The notes beneath the pieces were generated by a model. The model worked only from the letters and a program-made list of their open reading frames with translations, made no database searches and was not told the DNA's origin. From Chthonomonadaceae bacterium (lineage in GTDB: Bacteria; Armatimonadota; Fimbriimonadia; Fimbriimonadales; Fimbriimonadaceae): 64,000 nt of DNA. Every line of letters starts with the position of its first letter. Within the stretch, counting starts at the first letter, position 1. A program made the position numbers and the translations under genes. The DNA lies in the NCBI GenBank assembly GCA_015709495.1, contig CP054189.1, forward strand, positions 2,356,001 through 2,420,000. The letters are read 5' to 3'. Of the stretch, positions 19,010 through 27,404 are shown piece by piece.

Positions 19010-20467
19010 TTATCCACCCCTGAGAAGCTGGAGTACGCCCTGCGGAATCTGATTGGCCTGAGCCAAGACGGCCATGCCGCTTTGCTGCAGGATTTGCAGG
19101 CGCGTGTATTGCGTGATCTCAGACGCCATGTCGGCGTCTCGAATCTGACTCTCTGTCGCTGTGAGGTTCTCTTGCGCGATGCCGAGGGAACGGACCGTGG
19201 ATTCAAGGAAGTTCTTTTGGAACGAACCAAGGTCGCCGCGAAGCTGCGCCAGTTCCTCGATCGCGCTGTCGATAATCTTCATCGCCTCTTGTGCGCCCGC
19301 CGGGCTGGTGACGTCGAGGTCGGCCAGAGATTTCCCAGCCACGGCGTTTACTCCCAATCGGTTGGCAAACACCACTGGCATGGCGAACTGCGACGACTGA
19401 TCGCTGTTCGCTCCGATCTGGAAGAGGACGGAACCCGCGGTCACTTGGGCGATTTCCGAGGGAGTGCCTGTGAGATTGGCGTTCCCTGTTTCGGTCAGCG
19501 TCAGGGCGTTGCCGAAGTTGTCGCTGAGCCGCAACCCGGAGACGCCTGGTCCGCGTCCTCCGGTGAACGGCACCGTCGTCACTCCCGCACTCGTCGTTAG
19601 GGATACGTCGAAGACCGCGTCGACGCCTGCGTCGGAAGCGCTCGAGGACGTGTGGAGAATGCTATTGGCGTCGAAGAAGTCGATGCGGTGTTGCGCGCCG
19701 AAGTCGTTTTGAACGAGTTGAACGCTCACAGGTCCCGACCCAGCGATCTGAGCCGTTACGCCCGTGACGTTCGACATAGCGTTGATTCGGGAGACGATCC
19801 CTTGGACGGTCTCTGAGCCTGAGCTAACGAACGAGTACCCGTTGATTACGAACGACCCGGCGACCGTTACCAAAGCTGTCGCGGACGCGAAAGACTGGGC
19901 AAGGGCTACTTGCGCGCGTTCGCCCTGGGTCACGCGGGCCACAGTCACGGGGCCGCTTTGCACTCCATAACCCGCGAACGTGCTGCCGACGTAGACGCTG
20001 GAGACGTTCGCCGAAGAAGTGACGTTGGCCATGACCCCGGCCGATCCATCGAGGAGCTTCTTCTTTCCGAATTGCGTTTGCGTAGCGATCCGATTGATCG
20101 ACTGAATCGTCGAGTGAATCTGGTTCTGATTCGCTTGAAGAGTGGCCGCATCGACGACCGCCGCGTTCGCGGAGTGAACCGTCAGCGCTCGGACATTGCG
20201 GAGCAGACGCTGCACCTCGTCGAGGGCCGCCTCGGCGGTCTTCGACATGTTGACGGCGTCTTGGGAGTTCTTGATCGCTTGCTCGATTCCCTTGAGCTGC
20301 GCGCGCATGTTCTCGCTGATGATCAGGCCGGCAGGATCGTCGGCCGCCGTGTTGATTCTCAGTCCCGAACTCAGGCGCTGAATCGTGCCGCCCAGCTCAT
20401 TCTGGGTGGTTTCCAGGTTCCTGAGCGCCTGGATCGACGGGATGTTCGTATTGATCCTTAGACTCAC
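19010..20467 (-). CDS. fliC: Flagellin
   Basis: This 485-residue protein is the flagellar filament subunit. The conserved N-terminal D0/D1 region is classic ('SLRINTNIPSIQALRNLETT', 'RLSSGLRINTAADDPAGLII', 'NSQDAVNMSKTAEAALDEVQ'), as is the C-terminal one ('SQIRDADMASEITQYTRLQI', ending 'GVLQLLRGG'). The middle, about residues 150-390, is the variable surface region. Translation starts at GTG with an AGGAAGG site. A sigma-28 promoter lies about 90 bases upstream and a strong terminator downstream, so it is monocistronic. No other flagellar gene is in the window. Confidence 0.97.
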   Translation of the reverse strand: MSLRINTNIPSIQALRNLETTQNELGGTIQRLSSGLRINTAADDPAGLIISENMRAQLKGIEQAIKNSQDAVNMSKTAEAALDEVQRLLRNVRALTVHSANAAVVDAATLQANQNQIHSTIQSINRIATQTQFGKKKLLDGSAGVMANVTSSANVSSVYVGSTFAGYGVQSGPVTVARVTQGERAQVALAQSFASATALVTVAGSFVINGYSFVSSGSETVQGIVSRINAMSNVTGVTAQIAGSGPVSVQLVQNDFGAQHRIDFFDANSILHTSSSASDAGVDAVFDVSLTTSAGVTTVPFTGGRGPGVSGLRLSDNFGNALTLTETGNANLTGTPSEIAQVTAGSVLFQIGANSDQSSQFAMPVVFANRLGVNAVAGKSLADLDVTSPAGAQEAMKIIDSAIEELAQLRGDLGSFQKNFLESTVRSLGIAQENLTATESQIRDADMASEITQYTRLQILQQSGMAVLAQANQIPQGVLQLLRGG

Positions 20468-20555
20468 TTCTCTTGACCTTCCTGTGCTTGCCGGCTTGCA
20501 GTTTCAACCTACAGCATCGACTCTTTCCAGATTCCAGCCAATGCTCCATGGGGAA

Positions 20556-20582
20556 TTCTCGGCGAAACATGGAATAACTTTA
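20556..20582 (-). promoter_or_regulatory. Sigma-28 (FliA-type) promoter of flagellin
   Basis: On the minus strand TAAAGTTA (20575-20582), an 11-base spacer and GCCGAGAA (20556-20563) closely match the flagellar sigma-28 consensus TAAAGTTT-N11-GCCGATAA, with one mismatch in each box. The predicted leader is about 80 bases. The rest of the 306-base gap between flagellin and the dehydrogenase gene (20468-20773) shows no gene or other clear element. Confidence 0.9.
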
Positions 20583-20773
20583 GGTTTCGCTTCGCGCAGC
20601 TTCGGGCGGAGCCCTCGCGCGTACCAATGTTTGCGATTTCATACGCAATGACCTTAGAACAATTCCAGCCAGCTAGCAGTCATACTTACTTGGGAGTTGG
20701 CTGATCCTGAATTCGCTGCCACCCGAAGGTGTGGGGCAAGGGGGAAAGGGCAGCCTGCCATTAGGGAGGATGG

Positions 20774-22087
20774 ATGACGACTCGCGGATCGGTGACGACT
20801 CGCCACGCAGTAGCCAACGTTGAAGCGGCCGAACGCATTCTCGTTGTTGGCTTGGGCTACATTGGCCTGCCCACGAGCCTTGCCTTCACGGAAGCCGGGT
20901 TCGAAGTGGTTGGGTTCGACGTCAACGCCGAGACCGTTCGCATGTTGAACAGCGGCGAGCTTCACATTCACGAGGCTGGCCTTCAAGAACGCCTCGACTC
21001 GGCCCTTGAGAAGTCGTCCTTCCGAGCCACGGGAGTTCCTGAGGCGGCCGACGTCTTTATCATTGCCGTGCCGACCCCCTGCTCCGATGCGTTCCGCGCC
21101 GACCTTTCCTACGTCAGAGCCGCCGCGGAGTCGGTAGCCCAGCAGATTCAGCCCGGCAACATGGTCGTACTCGAGAGCACGGTCCCGCCCGGAACCACGG
21201 AATCGATCGTAGGCGAGGTGATCCGGCAGAAGACCGGCCTGAGTCATGAAGACGATTACGATCTCGTTCACTGTCCCGAGCGGGTGATCCCGGGCCGGAT
21301 CTTTGAGGAAATCGTCGGCAACAGCCGCGTGATCGGCGGGACGACCGTACGAGCGACCGAGCGCGCCGCGGAGCTTTACTCCAGCTTCGTCGAGGGCAAG
21401 GTCCTGACGACCGATGCCCGCACCGCCGAGATGGCCAAGCTGATGGAAAACGCCTTCCGCGACGTCAACATCGCGCTCGCGAACGAATTCCGGAGCATCG
21501 CCGAACTCCATGGGATCGACGTCTTGCGGGCCATCGAACTCGCCAACCACCACCCACGCGTGCACGTCCACCAGCCTGGAATCGGAGTGGGCGGGCACTG
21601 CATCCCCGTCGACCCTTGGTTCTTGATATCGTCTGCGCCGGGGCGGTCCAAGCTGCTCCGCACGGCGCGGGAACTCAACGCGTCGATCCCTTTGCAAGTG
21701 AGTTCGTGCGTGTTGGACCGCGCGTACTCAACCGGGGCAAAGAGCCTCGCTTTTTATGGTCTTGCCTTCAAGCCCAACGTCGATGACCTGCGGGAATCTC
21801 CGGCCATCGAAGTTGTGAAGCATGTTGCCAGCCACCTGGACCCGAACGTTCGTATCGCCGTCATTGAGCCCTTCGCCGAGAGCCTGCCCGAAGACCTGAG
21901 CGAGTTCAGCAACGTCGAGTTCGCCAACGCCCGCCCTCCCGAAGCCGAATTCGACCTGCACGTCGGGTTAGTGGCTCACGACCAACTTCGGCGGCAGGGT
22001 CCCCCGACCGCGGAGTTGGAGCGGATTCTAGACTTCGTTGGAGTCTGGGGGCTTCCCAGGCCGGTCGTCACGGCGGGACCTGCTTGA
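20774..22087 (+). CDS. wecC: UDP-N-acetyl-D-mannosamine dehydrogenase-type nucleotide sugar dehydrogenase
   Basis: This 437-residue enzyme oxidises a UDP-sugar to the uronic acid using two NAD+ in the cytoplasm. The N-terminal Rossmann motif is 'ILVVGLGYIGLPTSLAFTEA'. The WecC-like segments 'VLESTVPPGTTESIVGEV', 'VHCPERVIPGRIFEEI' and the catalytic cysteine C276 in 'GVGGHCIPVDPWF' are present. The match is closer to ManNAc/GlcNAc dehydrogenases (WecC/WbpA) than to UDP-glucose dehydrogenase. The ATG follows AGGGAGG by 4 bases. It opens the exopolysaccharide cluster and supplies a uronic acid precursor. Confidence 0.9.
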   Translation: MTTRGSVTTRHAVANVEAAERILVVGLGYIGLPTSLAFTEAGFEVVGFDVNAETVRMLNSGELHIHEAGLQERLDSALEKSSFRATGVPEAADVFIIAVPTPCSDAFRADLSYVRAAAESVAQQIQPGNMVVLESTVPPGTTESIVGEVIRQKTGLSHEDDYDLVHCPERVIPGRIFEEIVGNSRVIGGTTVRATERAAELYSSFVEGKVLTTDARTAEMAKLMENAFRDVNIALANEFRSIAELHGIDVLRAIELANHHPRVHVHQPGIGVGGHCIPVDPWFLISSAPGRSKLLRTARELNASIPLQVSSCVLDRAYSTGAKSLAFYGLAFKPNVDDLRESPAIEVVKHVASHLDPNVRIAVIEPFAESLPEDLSEFSNVEFANARPPEAEFDLHVGLVAHDQLRRQGPPTAELERILDFVGVWGLPRPVVTAGPA

Positions 22088-22119
22088 CCCTGCGCTAGCG
22101 ATCTGTCACCATCAGAACG

Positions 22120-24015
22120 ATGTGCGGAATTGTTGGCGCGATCAGCTTCGAAGTTTCTGGCTTCGAGATCACTTCCTCCTACATCGAACGTATGCGCGAT
22201 GCGATGGCGCACCGTGGCCCTGATGGCGCGGGAACTTGGATCAGCCCCGACCGGACGGTCGGGCTGGGCCATCGCAGGCTGAAGATCATCGACCTCTCCG
22301 AGCAGGCCGCGCAGCCCATGTCCAACCTGGACGGCGCACTCTGGATTACCTTCAACGGCGAAATCTACAACCACGCCGAGATTCGAAAGGAACTCCAAGC
22401 TCTCGGACACCGGGAATGGAAGACCGACCACTCCGACACCGAAGTGATTCTGAGGGCCTATGAACAGTGGGGGATCGAGTGCATACAGAAGTTCAAGGGG
22501 ATGTTCGCCTTCGGGTTGTGGGATGGCCGCTCGCGAGACCTATGGCTCGTGCGCGACCGGATGGGGATCAAGCCGCTTTACTACTCGTGCCACCATGGAC
22601 GGCTCGTGTTCGCTTCGGAGATCAAGGCGCTGCTCGAAGACCCTCAGCAGGTTCGCGAGGTCGAGCAAGAGGCGCTGATTCCGTACATGGCGTTCATGAG
22701 CGTTCCGGCTCCGATGACGCTTTTCAAGGGAATCCACAAAGTCCCATGTTCTCGGATTGTGAGTGTGCGTCCGAACGGTTCCGTTTCTGTTCGGAGGTAC
22801 TACAACCCGCTCGAATCCCGCGAAGACGCGGGTCGGTCGGAGGAGGAGACGGCCTCGCTCGTGCTGGAAACGTTGCGCGACGCCGTTCGGATTCGGAAAG
22901 TCTCTGACGTTCCGGTGGGGGTCTTTCTTTCAGGCGGGATCGATTCGAGCACGAACGCAGTGTTGTTCTCGGAAGGGGAATCGGGACCGGTTAAGACGTT
23001 TACCGTTTCCTACGATGGCCATTACTCCTCCTATCCGAACGAATCGAAGTATGCCCAAACCGTCGCAGACCTGGTGGGCGCGGAACATCATGAGATCGTT
23101 CTCGGCCCCGACGACGTCCTCGACTTCCTGCCGCGAATGATCGAGTTGCAGGACGAGGCGATCGCGGACCCCGTGTGCGTCCCGAGCTACTACGTTTCCA
23201 AATTGGCGCGTCAGAACGGGGTCATCGTAGCTCAAGTCGGCGAAGGCGCGGACGAGTTGTTTTGCGGATATCACGGCTGGAAATCAGCCCTGAAGATCGC
23301 GGGCTGGAACGAGATTCCGATGACGGGCGCGCTGAAGAGGCTCCTGCTCGTGGCGTTGGACGTGTGCGGAAGGTCGAGAAGGCCGCATCGGGAGCGCCTT
23401 CGGAGAGGGATCGCGGGGTATCCGGTTTTCTGGACCGGTGCCGAGGCGTTTGGCCAGACCGAGCGCGAATGGCTGATCGGAGAAGCCGCGCGTCCCCTTC
23501 GGCGAAGAGACGCCTGGGAGTTCATCCGCCCGCTTTGGCAGGAGTTTCAGGACTCTCCCGCCGAGAAGACCCACCTCAACTGGATGACCTACTCCGACCT
23601 GAACTTCCGGTTGCCCGAGTTGCTCCTCATGCGCGTCGACAAAATGAGCATGGGCGTGAGCTTGGAGGCGCGGGTTCCGTTTCTCGACCACCGGCTCGTC
23701 GAACTCGCGTTTTCGATCCCTTCAGCCACTCGCATCAAGGAGGGCAATCTGAAGTACATCCTCAAGAAGGCGGTCCGTGGGCTGATTCCCGACGAGATCA
23801 TCGATCGAAGAAAGCAGGGGTTCGGGGTTCCGCTGGTCGAGTGGTTCTATGGCAAGGTCGGCGAGCAGGCGAAGAAAGATTTGAAGGCGTTCTCGAAGCG
23901 CACCGGGTATTTCGACGGTGAGAACGCCTGCGCGCTGATCGACCAAGGCGAGGGCAAGCGAGCCTGGTATCTGTGGAACTTCGCCAAGTGGCACGAACGG
24001 TTCATCGAGTCGTAG
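22120..24015 (+). CDS. asnB: Asparagine synthase (glutamine-hydrolysing), exopolysaccharide-cluster type
   Basis: This 631-residue protein has an N-terminal class II glutaminase domain starting 'MCGIVGAISFE' (C2 nucleophile), with 'MAHRGPDGAG' and 'FNGEIYNHAEIR'. A C-terminal ATP-pyrophosphatase domain carries the P-loop 'VFLSGGIDSSTNAV'. AsnB-like proteins occur often in polysaccharide clusters, where they are thought to amidate uronic acid residues; a housekeeping asparagine synthase role cannot be excluded. The context here, directly after a uronic-acid-forming dehydrogenase, favours sugar amidation (inference). The gap to the next gene is 3 bases. Confidence 0.9.
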   Translation: MCGIVGAISFEVSGFEITSSYIERMRDAMAHRGPDGAGTWISPDRTVGLGHRRLKIIDLSEQAAQPMSNLDGALWITFNGEIYNHAEIRKELQALGHREWKTDHSDTEVILRAYEQWGIECIQKFKGMFAFGLWDGRSRDLWLVRDRMGIKPLYYSCHHGRLVFASEIKALLEDPQQVREVEQEALIPYMAFMSVPAPMTLFKGIHKVPCSRIVSVRPNGSVSVRRYYNPLESREDAGRSEEETASLVLETLRDAVRIRKVSDVPVGVFLSGGIDSSTNAVLFSEGESGPVKTFTVSYDGHYSSYPNESKYAQTVADLVGAEHHEIVLGPDDVLDFLPRMIELQDEAIADPVCVPSYYVSKLARQNGVIVAQVGEGADELFCGYHGWKSALKIAGWNEIPMTGALKRLLLVALDVCGRSRRPHRERLRRGIAGYPVFWTGAEAFGQTEREWLIGEAARPLRRRDAWEFIRPLWQEFQDSPAEKTHLNWMTYSDLNFRLPELLLMRVDKMSMGVSLEARVPFLDHRLVELAFSIPSATRIKEGNLKYILKKAVRGLIPDEIIDRRKQGFGVPLVEWFYGKVGEQAKKDLKAFSKRTGYFDGENACALIDQGEGKRAWYLWNFAKWHERFIES

Positions 24016-24018
24016 CCC

Positions 24019-26082
24019 ATGCGTTTCGTGAGCGTGTTGCGTCGCGGATTCCAAGTCCCTCCGAGGATATTGCTGAGCAAGTTCGGCGAACGGCTTCACA
24101 ACGCCCTGGAAGCTCCCCTCCGGCGAAGGCAAGACTGGCAGCGCGACACCTATGGCGGCGTCCCCGAAGGAATCCGCATCGAATACCTCTTGCCCCCGAA
24201 TACTCTCGACGACCTTTCCGAACTGCATCCGGGTCTTCAACACTTCGCCGGACAGGCGCTTGCCGGACGCATGAACCTCTTGGGTTCTGGTTGGCGATCG
24301 ACCGCCTTCGAGGGCCCTGAACAGCGCCAGGTCCCGCCGAACACGCGGGCCACTTCTGAGAGGATCGAGGGACTCAAGAACGACCGTTGCACGCGGATCG
24401 ATTGGCACAAGGACCTTCGCTCGGGGCATCGGTACAACCCGCTTTGTTGGTACCGCGACGCTCCGATCGGGCGACCCGTTGGAGCGGAGATCAAGACGCC
24501 TTGGGAGTTGGCGCGTTGCCATCACCTCCCCCAGTTCGCCTGCATGGCGCGATTCGCAGAAGAACCCGCGACATGGGTGCGGGCCATCGAGGACCACCTT
24601 CTGGACTTCTGGGCGGCGAACCCTCCGCGGTGGGGGGTCAATTGGCGCTGCGCGATGGACGTCGGGATTCGAATCGCCAACCAACTTCTGGCCCTCGACC
24701 TCCTGCACGCATCGAGTTGCGAAGTGCGCAAAGAGGTCGAAGAGGAGGCCGCGCGCGCGGCTTGGCTTCACGGCGAGTACATCTCCAGCCACCTCGAATG
24801 GAGTCCGTCGCATCGAGGCAACCACTACCTCGCCGACCTTCTCGGGCTGGCTGCGTGCGGAGCTTATCTTGGGGGTCACGAGACCCCGCGGGCTTGGCTG
24901 CGCTTCGCCATCCACGAATTGAACGCGGAGGTCCTTCGGCAGTTCCTCTCTGACGGGGGTGGCTTTGAAGGCTCGACGTGCTATCACAGGCTCTCGGCTG
25001 AACTGGCCGTATGGGGGCTTGCCCTCGCGAGCGCGACGACCCCCGAACAGAGGCAGGCCCTCGAAAACGCGGACCCGAGCGGGCTGGGTAGGCGACCCTG
25101 GACTTCGAACCCTCCCCCCACGTTTCAGGCTTCGACGGGCGCGTTCTGGCCCGAGACCCTGCAGAGGCTTCACCTGGCACGTAAGTTTGCGGAGTGGCTC
25201 ACCAAGCCGGATGGCCGCGTGTCCCAGATCGGGGACAACGATTCTGGCCGCGCAATCAAACTCGACGGCGCCTACAGAGAGTCGGGCGGATCCTATGTTG
25301 AGTACTCGCTGAATCTCGAAGGTGTAGTTGATTTGTTGGGCGTCGTAGTCGGCGTTCCTCCCACGACCCCCGGCGGCAGCGTCTTGCGGGCGCTGCTTTC
25401 GAAAGACGCCTTCGGTGAACCTAATCCGCCAGAGGAAAATCCACCGGCGTTGGACCCCATCGACCCCGATCAGTTCCTTCATGCGAAGTCGCGTTTCCCG
25501 CGCAGGACGTACCGGTTTGAACTGCCGGAGCGTTGCCTTCGGAATCTCCGGTTTCGGGCGTTTCCCGAATTCGGAGTTTGCGTTTGGAAGAGCGACTCGC
25601 TTTTTGTGAGTTTCCGGTGCGGCAAGTCGGACCTCGACGGACGAGGGGGCCATTCGCACAACGACCAACTATCGATCGAGCTCCAGGTCGAGGGAAAGGA
25701 CTGGATCGCCGATCCCGGGTCGTACCTCTACACGTCGGACCCGTCGGCGCGAAATCGCTACCGGTCGTGCCAGGCGCACTTCGTCCCCCGAGTCGGACGC
25801 TCGGAGCCCAACCCGCTCGACTTGGGGTTATTCTTGTTGCCCGATCGGTGCGGGGGCAGGCTCCTCGGCGCGGGAGCCTCCGGCGCAGTCGGCGGACATC
25901 TGGGGTTCAAGTTCCCGGTTTGGCGCGTCGTGAAGTTTGTGGGTTCTACGCTCGAAGTGACCGACATCGCCGAATCGGAATCTGCCGAACTCGAAGAACT
26001 GAAGTTCATGGGCAACCGCTTCTTGTCATCTGTACCCTTCAGTTCGGGGTACGGCGAGGCTTCGAAGGAGGGTTCGGACTAA
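24019..26082 (+). CDS. Heparinase II/III-family protein of the exopolysaccharide cluster
   Basis: This 687-residue protein has an alpha-helical N-terminal part (alginate-lyase-like toroid; 'GSGWRSTAFEGPEQ', 'WRCAMDVGIRIANQLLALDL', 'HLEWSPSHRGNHYLADL') and a beta-rich C-terminal heparinase II/III domain from about residue 500 ('RGGHSHNDQLSIELQVEGKD', 'IADPGSYLYTSDPSARNRYR'). The family cleaves uronic-acid-containing polymers by beta-elimination. There is no signal peptide, which is common for copies in polysaccharide clusters, where they are thought to trim or epimerise the polymer. Its reading frame ends within the ribosome binding region of the O-antigen ligase gene. Confidence 0.85.
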   Translation: MRFVSVLRRGFQVPPRILLSKFGERLHNALEAPLRRRQDWQRDTYGGVPEGIRIEYLLPPNTLDDLSELHPGLQHFAGQALAGRMNLLGSGWRSTAFEGPEQRQVPPNTRATSERIEGLKNDRCTRIDWHKDLRSGHRYNPLCWYRDAPIGRPVGAEIKTPWELARCHHLPQFACMARFAEEPATWVRAIEDHLLDFWAANPPRWGVNWRCAMDVGIRIANQLLALDLLHASSCEVRKEVEEEAARAAWLHGEYISSHLEWSPSHRGNHYLADLLGLAACGAYLGGHETPRAWLRFAIHELNAEVLRQFLSDGGGFEGSTCYHRLSAELAVWGLALASATTPEQRQALENADPSGLGRRPWTSNPPPTFQASTGAFWPETLQRLHLARKFAEWLTKPDGRVSQIGDNDSGRAIKLDGAYRESGGSYVEYSLNLEGVVDLLGVVVGVPPTTPGGSVLRALLSKDAFGEPNPPEENPPALDPIDPDQFLHAKSRFPRRTYRFELPERCLRNLRFRAFPEFGVCVWKSDSLFVSFRCGKSDLDGRGGHSHNDQLSIELQVEGKDWIADPGSYLYTSDPSARNRYRSCQAHFVPRVGRSEPNPLDLGLFLLPDRCGGRLLGAGASGAVGGHLGFKFPVWRVVKFVGSTLEVTDIAESESAELEELKFMGNRFLSSVPFSSGYGEASKEGSD

Positions 26083-27404
26083 TCGCTCCCGACGGGCTCC
26101 GGCCAAAATCGAACCTCGTCCGGTCTGTCGCGATCGGGTGCGCCGCCCTTTATTTCGTGTCCGGCCTTCAAGCCTACACGCTCGGGCCGGTCCCTTTCGA
26201 CTGGATCGCGTCCGCAGGTTGGATCGGGGCGGCGCTGACCCTGCTCGTCTACCGCCCCGTCGGAATCCCCAAGGTCATGCTCGGCTTCGTGCTGTTCGTT
26301 GGGGTCGCGGTGGCGTTCACTGCGTTCGCTTCGCTTCAAGGCGATTACTCGCGCCACATGCCCTCGATGGCGTCGAATCCATACCCGGTGTATATGGCGC
26401 TGCGCGTGTTTGTTTTGGCGGCGTTCCTCAGCGCGGGCTACTGCGCCTGGTGGCTGTGCAAGAGGGCCCGATTCGAAATCTTCGCCGGCGCCATCGTATT
26501 CGTCGGCGTCGTCTTGTCCGCGCTGGCCCTCTACATCTTCATCGCACAAGTGGTCGGGCTGCCCGAGCCGCCCCGAAGCCGTGCGGGGACGAGCGGAGCC
26601 GAACAGGCGACAACATTCAGCTACGCGGTCCACAGGGCGATCGGGACGTTTAGGGAGCCGAGCCACCTGGCTTCCTTCCTGCTCCTGCCGCTGTTTCTCT
26701 CGCTTCGGGGCAAGGGCTTGGCTTCGCTGGCGAAGTCCGTGATGATCGGCAGCGCCCTCTTGCTGACTGGGAGCCTGACGGGCATCTTCGGGGCCGTGAT
26801 CGGCTTGGTGCTCGGCGCAGGGTCGCTCTCGGTCAGGAGCCCACGGGTCCTGGGGATCGTCGTCACGATGCTGGGAGCGCTCGCGCTCGGCTCGGGCGTG
26901 TTCGTACTGGTCATGGCCCTCACCGGAGGCGGACAGGCGTCGATCTTCAGCATCCTCCTCGATCGTGTGCTGCCTATGCTCGAAGGCGGAGCGGCGGCTA
27001 GCAACCGGGCCTTCGTGTACACCTACGTGGCCAGTCATCCGCCCGCGTTCATTGGGGTCGGCCTGGGCAACTCGAACCTGCTCTTTGCCGACGCGCTCAA
27101 CCTCAAGGTCATCCCCAGCTTTTCCAGCCTCTATCTTTCCGTGGCGTATGGACTTGGCTATCCGGGAATCGCGCTCTTGGCCTACGCGCTGCTCGCCCCT
27201 GTGGGTCACGCCTTCCTTCGAGTCCGCCGCAGCAACGAGGTTCAAGTGGCGCTGCTGCTTTCGGCGTATGTAGGATGGATGGTAGCGTTTGCGGCGCAGG
27301 CGGAGGAACTCAACGTCTCGTTCGGGCTTGTCTTGGGCCTGCTCGCATGGCAGACCTCGAAGTCGGCTCGTGCCCCCTTGCTGGCCGAGGCGGAGGGGTC
27401 TTGA
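26082..27404 (+). CDS. O-antigen ligase/polymerase (Wzy-like) membrane protein
   Basis: About 440 residues with 10-12 membrane segments and a large loop around residues 150-175. The pattern 'SGLQAYTLGPVPFDWIASAG' at the start, 'AIGTFREPSHLASFLLLPLF' in the middle and 'HPPAFIGVGLGNSNLLFADA' later fits Wzy_C/O-antigen ligase proteins that polymerise or transfer undecaprenol-linked glycans. The start is problematic. AAGGAGGG lies at 26065-26072 but no ATG, GTG or TTG follows in frame until GTG 26157, which would cut into the first membrane helix. The start given is the ATC at 26082, spaced correctly from the ribosome site; it overlaps the heparinase stop. A sequencing indel is an alternative. 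Confidence 0.72.
   Translation: MAPDGLRPKSNLVRSVAIGCAALYFVSGLQAYTLGPVPFDWIASAGWIGAALTLLVYRPVGIPKVMLGFVLFVGVAVAFTAFASLQGDYSRHMPSMASNPYPVYMALRVFVLAAFLSAGYCAWWLCKRARFEIFAGAIVFVGVVLSALALYIFIAQVVGLPEPPRSRAGTSGAEQATTFSYAVHRAIGTFREPSHLASFLLLPLFLSLRGKGLASLAKSVMIGSALLLTGSLTGIFGAVIGLVLGAGSLSVRSPRVLGIVVTMLGALALGSGVFVLVMALTGGGQASIFSILLDRVLPMLEGGAAASNRAFVYTYVASHPPAFIGVGLGNSNLLFADALNLKVIPSFSSLYLSVAYGLGYPGIALLAYALLAPVGHAFLRVRRSNEVQVALLLSAYVGWMVAFAAQAEELNVSFGLVLGLLAWQTSKSARAPLLAEAEGS

Noticed and set aside
23722-25668. A 648-codon open frame on the minus strand opposite AsnB and the heparinase-like gene
   Set aside because: It is low in recognisable motifs and rich in Arg/Pro/Gly, as expected for the antisense frame of high-GC codons. 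The plus-strand proteins in the same span are clearly conserved.
25533-27404. Heparinase-ligase fusion produced by programmed frameshifting
   Set aside because: The frames do overlap, but no slippery heptamer lies before the heparinase stop, and a ribosome site for a separate ligase start is present.
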